In this document: positions 1 to 7,993 of the stretch, piece after piece | How positions within the stretch are numbered: the first letter of the stretch is position 1 | Layout of the letters: every line of letters begins with the position of its first letter | Assembly: GCA_035650275.1 (NCBI GenBank) | Contig: DASRHY010000067.1 | Coordinates: forward strand, 1-64,000 | Direction of reading: 5' to 3' | Source of the DNA: DASRHY01 sp035650275 | GTDB lineage: Bacteria > Actinomycetota > Actinomycetes > Propionibacteriales > Kribbellaceae | DNA length: 64,000 bases | The notes under the pieces: model-generated | What the model was told of the DNA's origin: nothing | Databases searched by the model: none | Seen by the model: only the letters and a program-made list of their open reading frames with translations | Translations under genes and position numbers: made by a program

Positions 1-218
1 TTTCAACCCTGCCGGAATGTCTGACTCAGTAGACGACGCCTTGAGTCAAGAAGGTGGCAGGACTTGATCTTGCCGCTGGTCGCGGAGCCGGTGGGATGAA
101 CGCGCTGTGCGGCATGATCGTGCGCGGGTAGATCGCTGGACCACTCTTGGTCATCCCTCGACCGATTAGTTCGCCGCCCAGCGGAGCCGACCCAGCGTCA
201 ACGTCAAGGGAGGAAGCG

Positions 219-662
219 ATGCGCAGCGAGGCCATGGAGCAGTTGGACGTCCTGGTTGGATCATGGCAGGCGACGATGCGGAACGCGTGGTTCCTGGAGC
301 CAGCCGATCAGGAGGTGGCAGGTTCGGCGACCGTCGAGTGGCTCGGCGACGCGTTCGTGGTCTTCCGCTGGACGATGGAGGGCGATGTCGGACTGGCCAC
401 GAGTGAGATGGTCTTGGTTCTGGGTCGCAGCGACCCGCACGACGCCTACACGGCCCTCTACCACGACGAACGAGGTGTCTGCCGGGTCTTTGCCATGACG
501 TTCGACGGCTCGCATTGGAACCTGAGTCGCGAGGACCCCGACATGTTCCAGCGGTTCATCGCTGACGTAGGGCCGGACCGGATCGCGGGTCGCTGGGAGG
601 CGTCTGAGGATCACGGATCAACCTGGCGCAAAGACTTCGACCTGGTCTTCGAGCGGGCGTAG
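219..662 (+). CDS. DUF1579-like small beta-barrel protein
   Basis: A 147-residue cytoplasmic protein with no signal peptide. It opens with an MEQLDVLVGSW segment and has alternating beta-type stretches and a terminal FDLVFER strand. This pattern resembles DUF1579/FABP-like lipocalin-fold proteins, which start with a LxxLxGxW motif. ATG 219 is chosen because GGGAGGA at 208-214 sits four bases upstream; an in-frame GTG at 147 has no ribosome site. Function is unknown; the fold suggests binding of a small hydrophobic ligand. It stands alone on the plus strand, followed by about 180 bases without a recognisable gene. Confidence 0.7.
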   Translation: MRSEAMEQLDVLVGSWQATMRNAWFLEPADQEVAGSATVEWLGDAFVVFRWTMEGDVGLATSEMVLVLGRSDPHDAYTALYHDERGVCRVFAMTFDGSHWNLSREDPDMFQRFIADVGPDRIAGRWEASEDHGSTWRKDFDLVFERA

Positions 663-845
663 CAGCGCTGGGTTCGTCTTCCACCAGTCATCCGGTACCT
701 GGCACGCCGATCGCCACTGGCGGATCCCTGTCCGCGCGGACGTAGGCAACAATGTCCGTGGCTGCATCCCGAATGGCCGGGCAGGGCACGCAGCCGGCAT
801 CGGGTCGGTACGACTGTCACATGCCCGCACATCGGCATGACCGCG

Positions 846-1409
846 CGGATCTCAACGAACCCGTACTGCGCGAGCTTTCGCGGCCTGAGCGGATGCTCTG
901 GCGGACGACGCAGGAGGGTTCGACTGGGCAGCTCCAGATGACGAGGTGCTCGGCTTTCTCAACAACCTCGAGCGTGCGATCGGCACGTATCTGTACGGCC
1001 GCCGAATGTACGAGACAATGGTCTATTGGGAAACGGCAGATGTGCTCGGGGACCAGGCACCCGTGGCGTGGGACTGGATGCAGTTGTGGCGAGCAGCTGA
1101 CAAGGTCGTCCCTTCGCGCTCACTGGAATCCGTGTCGAGTACCAGGTCCCACATCGAGCGCGACTTCGCTCCGAGCGCGGTCCGGACGATGAAGAGCTCG
1201 CAGGATCGTGACATCAGTATCGGCGGCCTGACCTGGCCGCCCAGGCTTTCAGAGTCGGGCTCGTGGACGAGTGCCAGCTATTCGTGACGCCTGTCGTCGT
1301 CGGAGGCGGCAAGGCCGCACTTCCCCAGAACGTTCGGCTTGACCTGGAACTCGTCGCCGAGCGTCGCTTCAGCAATGGTGTCATGTTCCTCGACTACCGC
1401 TTGCGGTGA
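846..1409 (+). pseudogene. Decayed dihydrofolate-reductase-fold (RibD_C) protein
   Basis: Translation of 913-1227 gives GGFDWAAPDDEVLGFLNN followed by YLYGRRMYETMVYW, which is typical of the RibD C-terminal/DHFR-like family. The frame then breaks. Resuming one base earlier (about 1229-1409) restores LAAQAF, VTPVVVGGGKAALP and FLDYRLR with a TGA at 1407. A single missing base near 1228 explains the switch. The first 20 or so residues before GGFDW, where the family carries an SLDG motif, are also scrambled: YCASF..LSG is recognisable in yet another frame around 870-900. The gene therefore has at least two lesions and no credible start. It converges on an intact relative at 1500-2159. Confidence 0.65.
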
Positions 1410-1499
1410 ACGTCAGCGATGGTGATGCGCACCGTACCGCCTGCGCTACCAACCTCGTACGTCCGGGTTGGGTGCTGCCGATGATGATCGCTACTTCGA

Positions 1500-2159
1500 T
1501 CATGACGGAGCACCCGGCAAGATCCGGTACTTGAGGTGGGTGACGCCGGGCGCCTCGACGGCCCGGACCTGCTCGAGTCGCACATTGGCGTCCCCGAGGT
1601 TGTCGAGGAGGCGAGAGCCGCCACCGAGCAACACCGGAACGACGTGCAGCTCAAGTTCGTCCAGTAGTCCCGCGGCCAGGTACTGCTGAGCGATGTTGCC
1701 GCCGCCCCAGAGCATGACGTCTTTGCCGCCGGCGGCCCTCTTTGCCTGTTCGAGTGCGGACTCGATTCCGTCGGTGACGAAGTGGTACGTGGTCCCTCCC
1801 TCCATCTCGACCGGATTACGCGGGTGATGGGTAAGGATGAACACGGGGTAGTGGTAGGGCGGGTGGTCGCCCCACCAGCCCGTCCACTGCTCGTTGCTCC
1901 AGGCACCACCGCCGATAGGGCCGAACATGTTGCGGCCCATCACCCCGGCGCCGATGTTCTGCCTCGATTCCTCGACTATCCGTGCGCTCTCGTTCACCTC
2001 ACCTCCTTGCTGGTCGTGGGATTGGCGCCAGGCGGCCAGCGGAACGATCCAGTCGTGGAGCCGTTCGCCGCCCTCGCCGAGCGGGTTCTCCTCGCTCTGG
2101 TTCGGGCCGGCGACGAAACCGTCCAGCGAGATCGAGATGTGACACCTAAGCTTGCTCAT
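1500..2159 (-). CDS. Dihydrofolate reductase family protein (RibD_C domain)
   Basis: A 219-residue protein spanning a single RibD C-terminal domain. It shows the opening SISLDGFVAGPN, the middle GVMGRNMFGPIGGG, and the nucleotide-binding DVMLWGGGNIAQQYL followed by a VVPVLLGGG strand. Proteins of this family are stand-alone NADPH-dependent reductases of unknown substrate, distinct from true folate DHFR. The start ATG at 2157-2159 has GAGGAGG a few bases upstream. It is monocistronic and convergent with the decayed relative at 846-1409. No membrane segment or signal is present. Confidence 0.9.
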   Translation of the reverse strand: MSKLRCHISISLDGFVAGPNQSEENPLGEGGERLHDWIVPLAAWRQSHDQQGGEVNESARIVEESRQNIGAGVMGRNMFGPIGGGAWSNEQWTGWWGDHPPYHYPVFILTHHPRNPVEMEGGTTYHFVTDGIESALEQAKRAAGGKDVMLWGGGNIAQQYLAAGLLDELELHVVPVLLGGGSRLLDNLGDANVRLEQVRAVEAPGVTHLKYRILPGAPS

Positions 2160-2497
2160 CGTGCCTCCTCAGTAGGCGCCGCTGTTCGGCGCCGTCACTG
2201 GTTAGTCGGAGCCTGCCCGGCCGTCTCGACAACGCAGCGAAAGCCCCTCCCGAACAAGGGTGGCGTTGGTCGTTTGGCCAGACTGCTCAGCATGCCACTC
2301 CTTCACGTCATGAACAGGTCGCCTGGCGATCAGGCTTCCCTCCCTTACCGGCTGGTCCGACAACCAGACGCGCAGAACGGTCATAGATTCCCTCGTGCTG
2401 GGTCGGGCGGCGATCCCGTCAGCTGTTCGTGCGTATGGCGATAGGGCACATCCGCAGCCAGGCGATCGTCGTCAGACGGACCTGGCGCCGCGGTGGG
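2160..2497. other. Gene-poor spacer between RibD-like and MOSC genes
   Basis: About 340 bases with no convincing coding sequence. A 60-codon open frame on the minus strand (2202-2384) has no recognisable domain and no clear ribosome site, so I do not call it. The left end should hold the promoter of the RibD-like gene. Confidence 0.4.
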
Positions 2498-3190
2498 TCA
2501 GCCGGCATACGGTGCGCCGACGATCCAGCCTCCGATCCGGTCGGGCTGGACATGTGTGCGCTTGAGGATGACCGGATCGCCGACCCGGACGATGCCGGGT
2601 TTGATGACCCAGCTGTCGAGGCAAAGCCGGCCGCCGAACTGGTGGCGGATGCGACGGAAGACCTCGAGGTCCTGGGCGCCGGTGTCGGGGTCGATCGACG
2701 TGACGATGCAGCGGGCGCGGGTGGAGTGGATGCCGATGACGGCGTCGCCGATCACCAGGGCGTGACCCGGCCACTCCTGCTCGGCACGCGCTGGCACGCC
2801 GCCGATGAGCAGGTTCGGGCGGAGCCGGCGCACGTCCGCACCGAGCTCGCGGACGGCGCCGTCGGTGGCCACGAGCAGGCTGAGGATGTCGAAGCGTTCG
2901 GGGCCGGCATAGGTGACGAGCTCCGCGTCCGGTCCGGCGGCGGCCCGCACGGCTTCGGCGGCGGCCGGGGTGTTCCATGGGTGACCGGCCACCCATGGAA
3001 CACCCCGGGGACCGGTGACAGCGGGGATGGTGAGGAGGCGGTGGCGGGTCCGGCCGGTCAGCGGTCCCCGGCGGCTACGGACGTGAACTGTCCGATCACC
3101 CGCTACCCCGTCGACGGTGAGCGGGGCCGCGACGAGCGCCTCACCGGCCAAAGACTTGACCGGATAGCGCCAAAGTCCCTCGACATGCAC
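2498..3190 (-). CDS. MOSC domain-containing protein
   Basis: A 230-residue protein with an N-terminal MOSC_N beta-barrel (opening LWRYPVKSLAGE, residues about 4-80) and a C-terminal MOSC domain (about 100-220) ending RVGDPVILK. Families such as YcbX and the mARC C-terminal part use this domain to carry a molybdenum cofactor or sulfur-transfer site through a conserved Cys; RARCIV at about residue 161 is the candidate. The start is GTG at 3188-3190 with GGGAGG seven to twelve bases upstream. A 44-base near-perfect palindrome at 2965-3008 lies inside the coding sequence. Its substrate cannot be told. Confidence 0.85.
   Translation of the reverse strand: MHVEGLWRYPVKSLAGEALVAAPLTVDGVAGDRTVHVRSRRGPLTGRTRHRLLTIPAVTGPRGVPWVAGHPWNTPAAAEAVRAAAGPDAELVTYAGPERFDILSLLVATDGAVRELGADVRRLRPNLLIGGVPARAEQEWPGHALVIGDAVIGIHSTRARCIVTSIDPDTGAQDLEVFRRIRHQFGGRLCLDSWVIKPGIVRVGDPVILKRTHVQPDRIGGWIVGAPYAG
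2965..3008. repeat. 19-bp-arm inverted repeat inside the MOSC gene
   Basis: The left arm at 2965-2983 and the right arm at 2990-3008 are exact reverse complements of 19 bases, separated by six bases (ACCGGC). On the coding strand it encodes a GVPWVAGHPWNTP stretch. It would form a strong hairpin in the messenger. Confidence 0.85.
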
Positions 3191-3223
3191 GGTCGCCCTC
3201 CCTAGTTCGCGTGGTCGCGTCGC

Positions 3224-3760
3224 CTAGGCGTTGACGACCGGGAAGTCGATCTCGACGCCGGTGGTCTTGTTGAAGTAGTTCGTCAGCACGTTGAGCGCCA
3301 CGTGTCCGATCACCTCGGCGATCTCCTCGTCGGTGACCCCGGCCGCGCGGGCAGCGTCGACAACGTCGGCGGGTGTGTCGCCGCGGCCGTCGTTCACCGC
3401 GTCGGCCAGGGTCAGGATGGCGGCCGTCTTGCCGTCGGGGGCGTGGGCCTTGCGTGCCGCGGCGATGTCGTCGGCGTCGAGGTGTGCGACGTGTTCGGCA
3501 AGATAGCTGTGCGCTGACAGGCAATAGTCGCATTCATTGCCCTGAGCAACGGTGAGTGCGATGCGCTCGCGGGTGGCTGGGTCCAGAACGCCGCGCGCGA
3601 GTGCGCCGGACAGGCCGAGGTAGCCGCCGAGGAGCGCCGGGCTGTTAGCCATCGCCTTGGTCATGTTCGGGATGACGCCGAGGCTTCGCCGAACCTCGGC
3701 GAGCAGTTCGGCGGCGGGTGCGGAGGCGGTTGCAGGATCAATCAGGGGGAGCTGGCTCAC
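3224..3760 (-). CDS. AhpD-like carboxymuconolactone decarboxylase family protein
   Basis: A 178-residue all-helical protein with the AhpD signature ECDYCLSAHSYL: Cys77 and Cys80 form the redox pair and His84 belongs to the proton relay. Such proteins act as alkylhydroperoxidases or as related gamma-carboxymuconolactone-type enzymes; the CxxC-H arrangement favours a peroxidase role. The start is GTG 3758-3760 with GGAAGG upstream. It is divergent from the CGNR zinc-finger gene across a 110-base intergene packed with inverted repeats, so the CGNR protein is a likely regulator. Confidence 0.88.
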   Translation of the reverse strand: MSQLPLIDPATASAPAAELLAEVRRSLGVIPNMTKAMANSPALLGGYLGLSGALARGVLDPATRERIALTVAQGNECDYCLSAHSYLAEHVAHLDADDIAAARKAHAPDGKTAAILTLADAVNDGRGDTPADVVDAARAAGVTDEEIAEVIGHVALNVLTNYFNKTTGVEIDFPVVNA

Positions 3761-3778
3761 GGTGCGCCTTCCTGGTTT

Positions 3779-3856
3779 CTAACGGGGTAGATAACGTTCT
3801 TCCGTTAGAGAGTGAAGCACACGTTTCTAACGTGTGCAACTAGCTGATACCGTTAG
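3779..3856. promoter_or_regulatory. Divergent operator region with palindromes
   Basis: CTAACGG (3779-3785) and CCGTTAG (3802-3808) form an inverted pair, and CCGTTAG recurs at 3850-3856. Between them lies a perfect 9-bp-arm palindrome, GCACACGTT-TCT-AACGTGTGC (3817-3837). The spacing between divergent genes suggests an operator read by the neighbouring CGNR protein or another regulator. Confidence 0.6.
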
Positions 3857-3870
3857 ACACCGGAGGTGAG

Positions 3871-4464
3871 ATGAGCGACACGTTTGCGCTGTTGATTCCT
3901 GATGAACCGGTTCCGGTACGGCTGATGAACACGATCTGGGCCGACCGCCGAGGCGTTCATGACGCACTGGTCGACGTCGACGACCTGCGTTCGTGGTTGG
4001 CCGCGGTCGGCGAGGCGACAACCAGCCTGCCGGGCGGTGGACGGTTGGCTCGGGCGGACGTCACCGCGTTCCGAGCCGTTCGCGACGGGCTGCGGCGGCT
4101 GGCCGCACTGAGCACCGAAGACACCAGGGCGGCCGCTGCGACCGACATCGATGTCGAGCAGGCGGTCGCGAGCGTCAACGACGCGGTCACCAGGGGGAGC
4201 AGTTGGCCGCAGCTGAGCCTGAGCCGAGGCAGGCTGCAGCGGCAGTCGGCCGGAACGGCGACGCCGGCGATGCGATCACTGTCGACCATCGCCGCCGAGG
4301 CCGTCGAACTGTTCACCGGCGAGGACCGGGTCCGGCTACGAGCCTGCTATGCGCCCGGATGCGTGTTGTACTTCGTGAAGAACCACCCGCACCGGGAGTG
4401 GTGTTCAACCGCGTGCGGCAACCGCGCCCGTGCCGCGCGCCACTACCGACGTCACCACGCCTGA
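3871..4464 (+). CDS. CGNR zinc-finger (ABATE) domain protein
   Basis: A 197-residue protein with an N-terminal ABATE/stress-induced domain (about 1-130) and a C-terminal treble-clef zinc finger. The finger shows two cysteine pairs, CYAPGC and WCSTACGNR, followed by the basic ARAARHYRRHH tail that defines the CGNR finger. These actinobacterial proteins are presumed DNA-binding regulators. The start ATG 3871 follows GGAGGTG at 3862-3868. Its divergent placement from the AhpD-like gene with palindromes between suggests control of that gene and perhaps of itself. Confidence 0.9.
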   Translation: MSDTFALLIPDEPVPVRLMNTIWADRRGVHDALVDVDDLRSWLAAVGEATTSLPGGGRLARADVTAFRAVRDGLRRLAALSTEDTRAAAATDIDVEQAVASVNDAVTRGSSWPQLSLSRGRLQRQSAGTATPAMRSLSTIAAEAVELFTGEDRVRLRACYAPGCVLYFVKNHPHREWCSTACGNRARAARHYRRHHA

Positions 4465-4489
4465 TCACTCACTACCGGTCGGCGCACGG

Positions 4490-4906
4490 TCAGAGGCTGA
4501 ACAGCGGACCGACGATGACCAGGCCGAGATCGTCTCCGACGTACGCGAACAGCGCGAACAACATCAAGGCCGCGCCGGCCAGCGCGGTGTCCTTGAAGAA
4601 CTGGACCTGCTCTGTCATCTTCGCCTGGGCTTCGGTCTCCTTCCAGAACGGGTGCATCAGCAGTGCGGTCGGGACGAGGAACACCACCAGCAAAAGGGCG
4701 CCGAGGTCGGGCCAGATCCCCAGCAGGACCGAGACTCCGCCCAGCGCCAGCAGAACGCCGCCGGCCAGCACGGCCAGCCGGGCGGAAGGGACTCCCTTGC
4801 TCTGCGCGTAGCCGGCCATCGCGGCAGTCTGGCCGAAGTGGGCCACGGCGGAGACAAGGAACAGCGCGCAGAACAGGATCCGGCCGATCAACACCAACAC
4901 GTCCAT
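4490..4906 (-). CDS. DoxX family membrane protein
   Basis: A 138-residue protein with four hydrophobic segments (about 5-25, 48-68, 74-94 and 108-130). It has the DoxX-type first helix with the motif FLVSAVAHF and an N-terminal GRILFCALF. DoxX-family proteins are small inner-membrane proteins linked to quinone or thiosulfate redox chemistry and oxidative stress. ATG 4904-4906 is chosen because GGAGGT (4911-4916) sits four bases upstream; a longer in-frame extension lacks such a site. It converges on the CGNR gene with 25 bases between stops. Confidence 0.88.
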   Translation of the reverse strand: MDVLVLIGRILFCALFLVSAVAHFGQTAAMAGYAQSKGVPSARLAVLAGGVLLALGGVSVLLGIWPDLGALLLVVFLVPTALLMHPFWKETEAQAKMTEQVQFFKDTALAGAALMLFALFAYVGDDLGLVIVGPLFSL

Positions 4907-5011
4907 GCTTACCTCCGGGCGGTCACAGGACGAGACGTCGTCCGCATGATTGCCCGCGCGGAGCGATTCCAACCATTTGTCAGCGCGTCATCCACACCTG
5001 CGGCTGCGGCA

Positions 5012-5284
5012 TCAACGGTGGCGTGTCTTGCCGGTGGCCGTGTTCGAGTACGCCGACACCTGATCGCCGTCGAACGCTCGCACCCGGTAGGAGTACTGCG
5101 TGTTCCGCGCCAGGCCGTTGTCGGTGTACACCGTTGCGTCGTGCCCGGTGACAGCGATCTGGCTGAAGCCAGTGCACCCGAGGCCCTGGCAGCGCTCGAT
5201 CCGGAATCCGTCCTCGGTGCCCGCGTTGTCCCGCCAGGTCAGCCGGATCTGGCTGCGGGACAGGCCGGTCGCGGTGAGGTGCTC
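5012..5284 (-). pseudogene. Detached fibronectin type III domain (frameshifted C-terminus)
   Basis: After the SBBP gene loses frame near 5280, the next minus-strand frame reads EHLTATGLSRSQIRLTWRDN, FRIERC, YTDNGLARNTQYSYRVRAFDG and ends TATGKTRHR with TGA at 5012-5014. This is a typical FN3 domain with its conserved Trp and Tyr-rich G strand. A one-base deletion joins it naturally to the upstream gene, so the intended product was a secreted propeller with a C-terminal FN3 domain. Confidence 0.75.
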
Positions 5285-6678
5285 GGGGCGACCAGCGCCG
5301 GTGCGGCCGCGGCCGGGAAGCGCAGCGTCACGATATCGTCGGCAGTGCCCTCGATCGACAGGTAGTCGTTCCAGGAGGTGCCGGTCACCACGGCGTCGCC
5401 GGCAGCGTCGATCGCGAGCCCGGCGACTCGGTCGTCGCCGCCGACCGGTCCGTTGAACCGGTGCCGCCACAGCTCCCGGCCGTCCGGTGCGTACCGGATT
5501 GTGAGGTAGTCGTCGTTGTGCACGAAGACGTTTCTGGTCGTGCCGGCCAGCGTGACGGCGCCGGCCGAGTCGGCTCGGACGGTCAGCGCGGACAGGGCGT
5601 CCTCGGCGTTCGCGGTGAGCGGTGTCGACCAGACCCTGCCGCCGGCCGCGTCGTACCGGGCTACCGTTGAGATGCTCGGCGGTTGGAGGAAGAAGCCGGC
5701 GAGCAGCAGGTTGCCGGTACCGTCGGCGTCGACGCTCGCACCTCCGTCGCGGATCACCTGCAGCAGGTTCCCGGCTCGGTCATACCGCAGCGTGACCGGC
5801 GTCGGTACGGCGTACGGGCTCGCGCTCTCAGCGGTCGTCCCGGTGACGGCGATTCGCCCGGCCGCGTCGATGTCGAGGTCGACGGGGGTTTCGTGGCTCG
5901 CGGCGGTGTCGGTCCAGCGGCGCTGCCAGACGACGTTCCCGGCTGGGTCGTAGGTCACGGTCTCGATGTCATTGGTCAGGCCGTCGCCGGTGTTCTTGGT
6001 GAAGCCCGTGAGGACGAGGTTGCCTTCCGGGCTGAGCATCATGTCGGCGACGCGGTCGTCGTTGGTGCCGGGTCCGCTGAGCCGGCGCTCCCACAGCAGT
6101 GCGCCGGATGGGCTGTACTTGTGGGTTGTCCAGTCATTTGCCTGGTTCTGCCCGTAGGAGAAGCCGCTGACGTAGGCGTTGCCCGCGGCGTCGACGGCGA
6201 TTTCAGATGCCTGGTCGAAGCCGCTTGCCGGCCCGTCGTACCGCTGTGCCCATCGTTCTGTCCCGTCGGGGCCGAAGGCCACGACGAGGTAGTCGATGTT
6301 GTTGTTGAAGATGACACCGTCGCCCGTGAACCCAGCGGCGTACACGTTGCCCGCGCTGTCTGTGGTCACTGCAAGGGCGCTGCCGCCGACACCGCCGTGG
6401 GAACCGCTGTAGTGGCCCGTCCACAGCACGGAGCCTTGCGGACTGAGCTTGACGACGGCGAAGGATCCGCGGCCGTCGGTGTCCACCGAACCCGCGACGT
6501 ACACGTTCCGGGCGCTGTCCACCGCCACCGCCTCGGCCCGGTCGTACGCGCCGCCGTGGAACCGAACCACCTGCGGACTATCGGCCGCGTTGGCCGTTGT
6601 CGCGGCGGGCATAGCGCCGAGCATCACCGCCGCGGCGATGAGCACATGAGATGCTGCGAGCTTCGGAGAACGGAGCAT
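5239..6678 (-). CDS. Secreted SBBP-repeat beta-propeller protein (C-terminus frameshifted)
   Basis: A 479-residue protein with a signal peptide (about 1-32, ending TTANAAD). It is followed by at least seven repeats of about 50 residues with the consensus D-x-AGNVYVAGF and YxPxGxxLW, the SBBP (seven-bladed beta-propeller) pattern. ATG 6676-6678 is preceded by CTGGAGG. The last 15 residues (from APSTSPRP) are out-of-frame; the true FN3 tail continues in the next frame to 5012. It lies just downstream of the anti-sigma gene but has its own ECF-type promoter at 6712-6741 matching the sigma operon promoter. It is therefore a probable target of that sigma factor. Likely extracellular. Confidence 0.8.
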   Translation of the reverse strand: MLRSPKLAASHVLIAAAVMLGAMPAATTANAADSPQVVRFHGGAYDRAEAVAVDSARNVYVAGSVDTDGRGSFAVVKLSPQGSVLWTGHYSGSHGGVGGSALAVTTDSAGNVYAAGFTGDGVIFNNNIDYLVVAFGPDGTERWAQRYDGPASGFDQASEIAVDAAGNAYVSGFSYGQNQANDWTTHKYSPSGALLWERRLSGPGTNDDRVADMMLSPEGNLVLTGFTKNTGDGLTNDIETVTYDPAGNVVWQRRWTDTAASHETPVDLDIDAAGRIAVTGTTAESASPYAVPTPVTLRYDRAGNLLQVIRDGGASVDADGTGNLLLAGFFLQPPSISTVARYDAAGGRVWSTPLTANAEDALSALTVRADSAGAVTLAGTTRNVFVHNDDYLTIRYAPDGRELWRHRFNGPVGGDDRVAGLAIDAAGDAVVTGTSWNDYLSIEGTADDIVTLRFPAAAAPALVAPSTSPRPACPAARSG

Positions 6679-6711
6679 GGCGACCTCCAGGGACGAGGCG
6701 GGGCCCTTGTA

Positions 6712-6741
6712 GGTAGTACGGCGAACGAACGCCACCGGATT
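6712..6741 (-). promoter_or_regulatory. ECF sigma promoter for the SBBP protein gene
   Basis: On the minus strand the sequence reads AATCCG, fifteen bases, then CGTACTACC. It is identical in both boxes and spacing to the site at 7994-8023 in front of the sigma gene. Transcription would begin near 6709, giving about 30 bases of leader including the GGAGG ribosome site. Confidence 0.75.
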
Positions 6742-6744
6742 TGG

Positions 6745-7446
6745 TCAGCGGGGGGTCAGCCGTGCGGACAGCAGCAGCCGGCCGTCGGAGTCGAGGATCC
6801 GCAGCAGCGCCGCGTCGTGCACCGCGACCGGGATCGACGCACCCCAGCCGCGGGAACGGGACAGATCAAGGTCTGTCACGAGCCGGCGGGTGCTGCCGTC
6901 GCGGACGACCAGCTCGACGGCGTAGCGTCCGGTCGGCAATGGCTCATCGAGGGTGACGAACACCCACGCCGGGTTGCCCTGGTAGCCGAAGACGGCGCCT
7001 CGCTGGGAGCCGCCCAGGTCGCGCAGCGCGAAGGAGGCGAAGTACTGGCCGTTGGCGGTACGCAGAGTGTCGCGCAGGCTGTCGGCCAGCTGGCGATCAT
7101 CGCGTCCCGACCAGTACACGACACCACCCGAGATGGACACAGTCAGCACGAGCGCCGCGGCCAACCCGACCAGACGGCGCCGCCCCAGCCGCGGTGCCCG
7201 CCCAGCTGGGGCGCCCTCGTCGAACGACGCGAGCACCGCCGACTCGAAGCCGGTCGGTGGTTCGGCCGGCGGGACAAGCCGGAGCACATCATCGACCAGG
7301 GTGGAGAGCTCCGCCAAGTACGTCCGGCAATTCGCGCAGGTCGTGACATGCCCGATGGTAAGCACCCGGTCCTCGGCCGTTGCGATGCCCAAGGCCACCT
7401 CCACCGCGAGGTCTCGTACCTGCTCGCAGCGCCTCGGGTCAGTCAT
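6745..7446 (-). CDS. Zinc-finger anti-sigma factor
   Basis: A 233-residue protein with an N-terminal ZAS motif, His33-x3-Cys37-x2-Cys40 (GHVTTCANC), which clamps the cognate sigma factor. One transmembrane helix lies at about 90-111 (LVGLAAALVLTVSISGGVVYW). The outside domain of about 120 residues resembles the anti-sigma-K C-terminal domain in its strand-rich AWVFVTLDEPLPTGRYAVELV pattern. The start ATG 7444-7446 overlaps the sigma gene stop, so the pair is translationally coupled. It should hold the sigma factor inactive until an extracytoplasmic signal arrives. Confidence 0.9.
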   Translation of the reverse strand: MTDPRRCEQVRDLAVEVALGIATAEDRVLTIGHVTTCANCRTYLAELSTLVDDVLRLVPPAEPPTGFESAVLASFDEGAPAGRAPRLGRRRLVGLAAALVLTVSISGGVVYWSGRDDRQLADSLRDTLRTANGQYFASFALRDLGGSQRGAVFGYQGNPAWVFVTLDEPLPTGRYAVELVVRDGSTRRLVTDLDLSRSRGWGASIPVAVHDAALLRILDSDGRLLLSARLTPR

Positions 7447-7990
7447 CGTGCACCTCCAGGGATGACCGCAGCGTGAGCAGGGCCGCCCGAATCCTGGTCT
7501 TCACCGTGCCCAGCGGTACGTCGTCGAGCTCGCTGATCTCACGCGCGCTCAGGCCATGGAACACAGCCAGCAGCAGGCACCGGCGCTTCTCCGACGGCAA
7601 CTCCTCGAGTGCCTGGCGGAGCCGGGCCAGTTCGGCGGCGGTGGTGACGTTGTCACCCGGCTCCGGCTCGGTGCTCGGCAGATCCAGCGAGTTCAGCACC
7701 ATCGGGTCGATCGGCACCGCACGCCGCAGCCGAGCGGCGTCTACCGCAAGGTTGCGGGTGATGGTGAGCAACCAGGTGGCGACGGTGCCGCGGCGCGCAT
7801 CGTATACCGAACCGTGCCGCCAGGCCCGGACGAACGCTTCCTGCGCCACCTCTGTCGCTGCTTCCCGGTCCCCGAGGATCGCATACGCCAGACCGAACAC
7901 CCTCCCCTGAAACCGACGGACGAACGCCGCCGCGGTGTCCGGATCGGCCGAGGCGAGGCCTGCCAGCAGCGACTCGTCGGAGAGGCCCAC
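7439..7990 (-). CDS. ECF RNA polymerase sigma factor
   Basis: A 183-residue group IV sigma factor. Region 2 spans about 22-90, with the -10 recognition segment AREGTV-like VYDARRGTVATWLLTITRN. Region 4 spans about 125-178, with the helix-turn-helix LSAREISELDDVPLGTVKTRIR. GTG 7988-7990 is preferred to an upstream ATG at 8041 because the promoter at 7994-8023 lies between them and places the transcript start at or next to the GTG, so the message is probably leaderless. It is coupled to the anti-sigma gene by an ATGA-type overlap. The promoter identity indicates autoregulation. Confidence 0.9.
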   Translation of the reverse strand: MGLSDESLLAGLASADPDTAAAFVRRFQGRVFGLAYAILGDREAATEVAQEAFVRAWRHGSVYDARRGTVATWLLTITRNLAVDAARLRRAVPIDPMVLNSLDLPSTEPEPGDNVTTAAELARLRQALEELPSEKRRCLLLAVFHGLSAREISELDDVPLGTVKTRIRAALLTLRSSLEVHDD

Positions 7991-7993
7991 GCA

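Noticed and set aside
2202..2384. A 60-residue minus-strand protein
   Set aside because: No ribosome site, domain or operon partner; the composition does not stand out.
5683..7476. A 597-codon plus-strand frame
   Set aside because: It is antisense to the SBBP and anti-sigma genes and has no domain.
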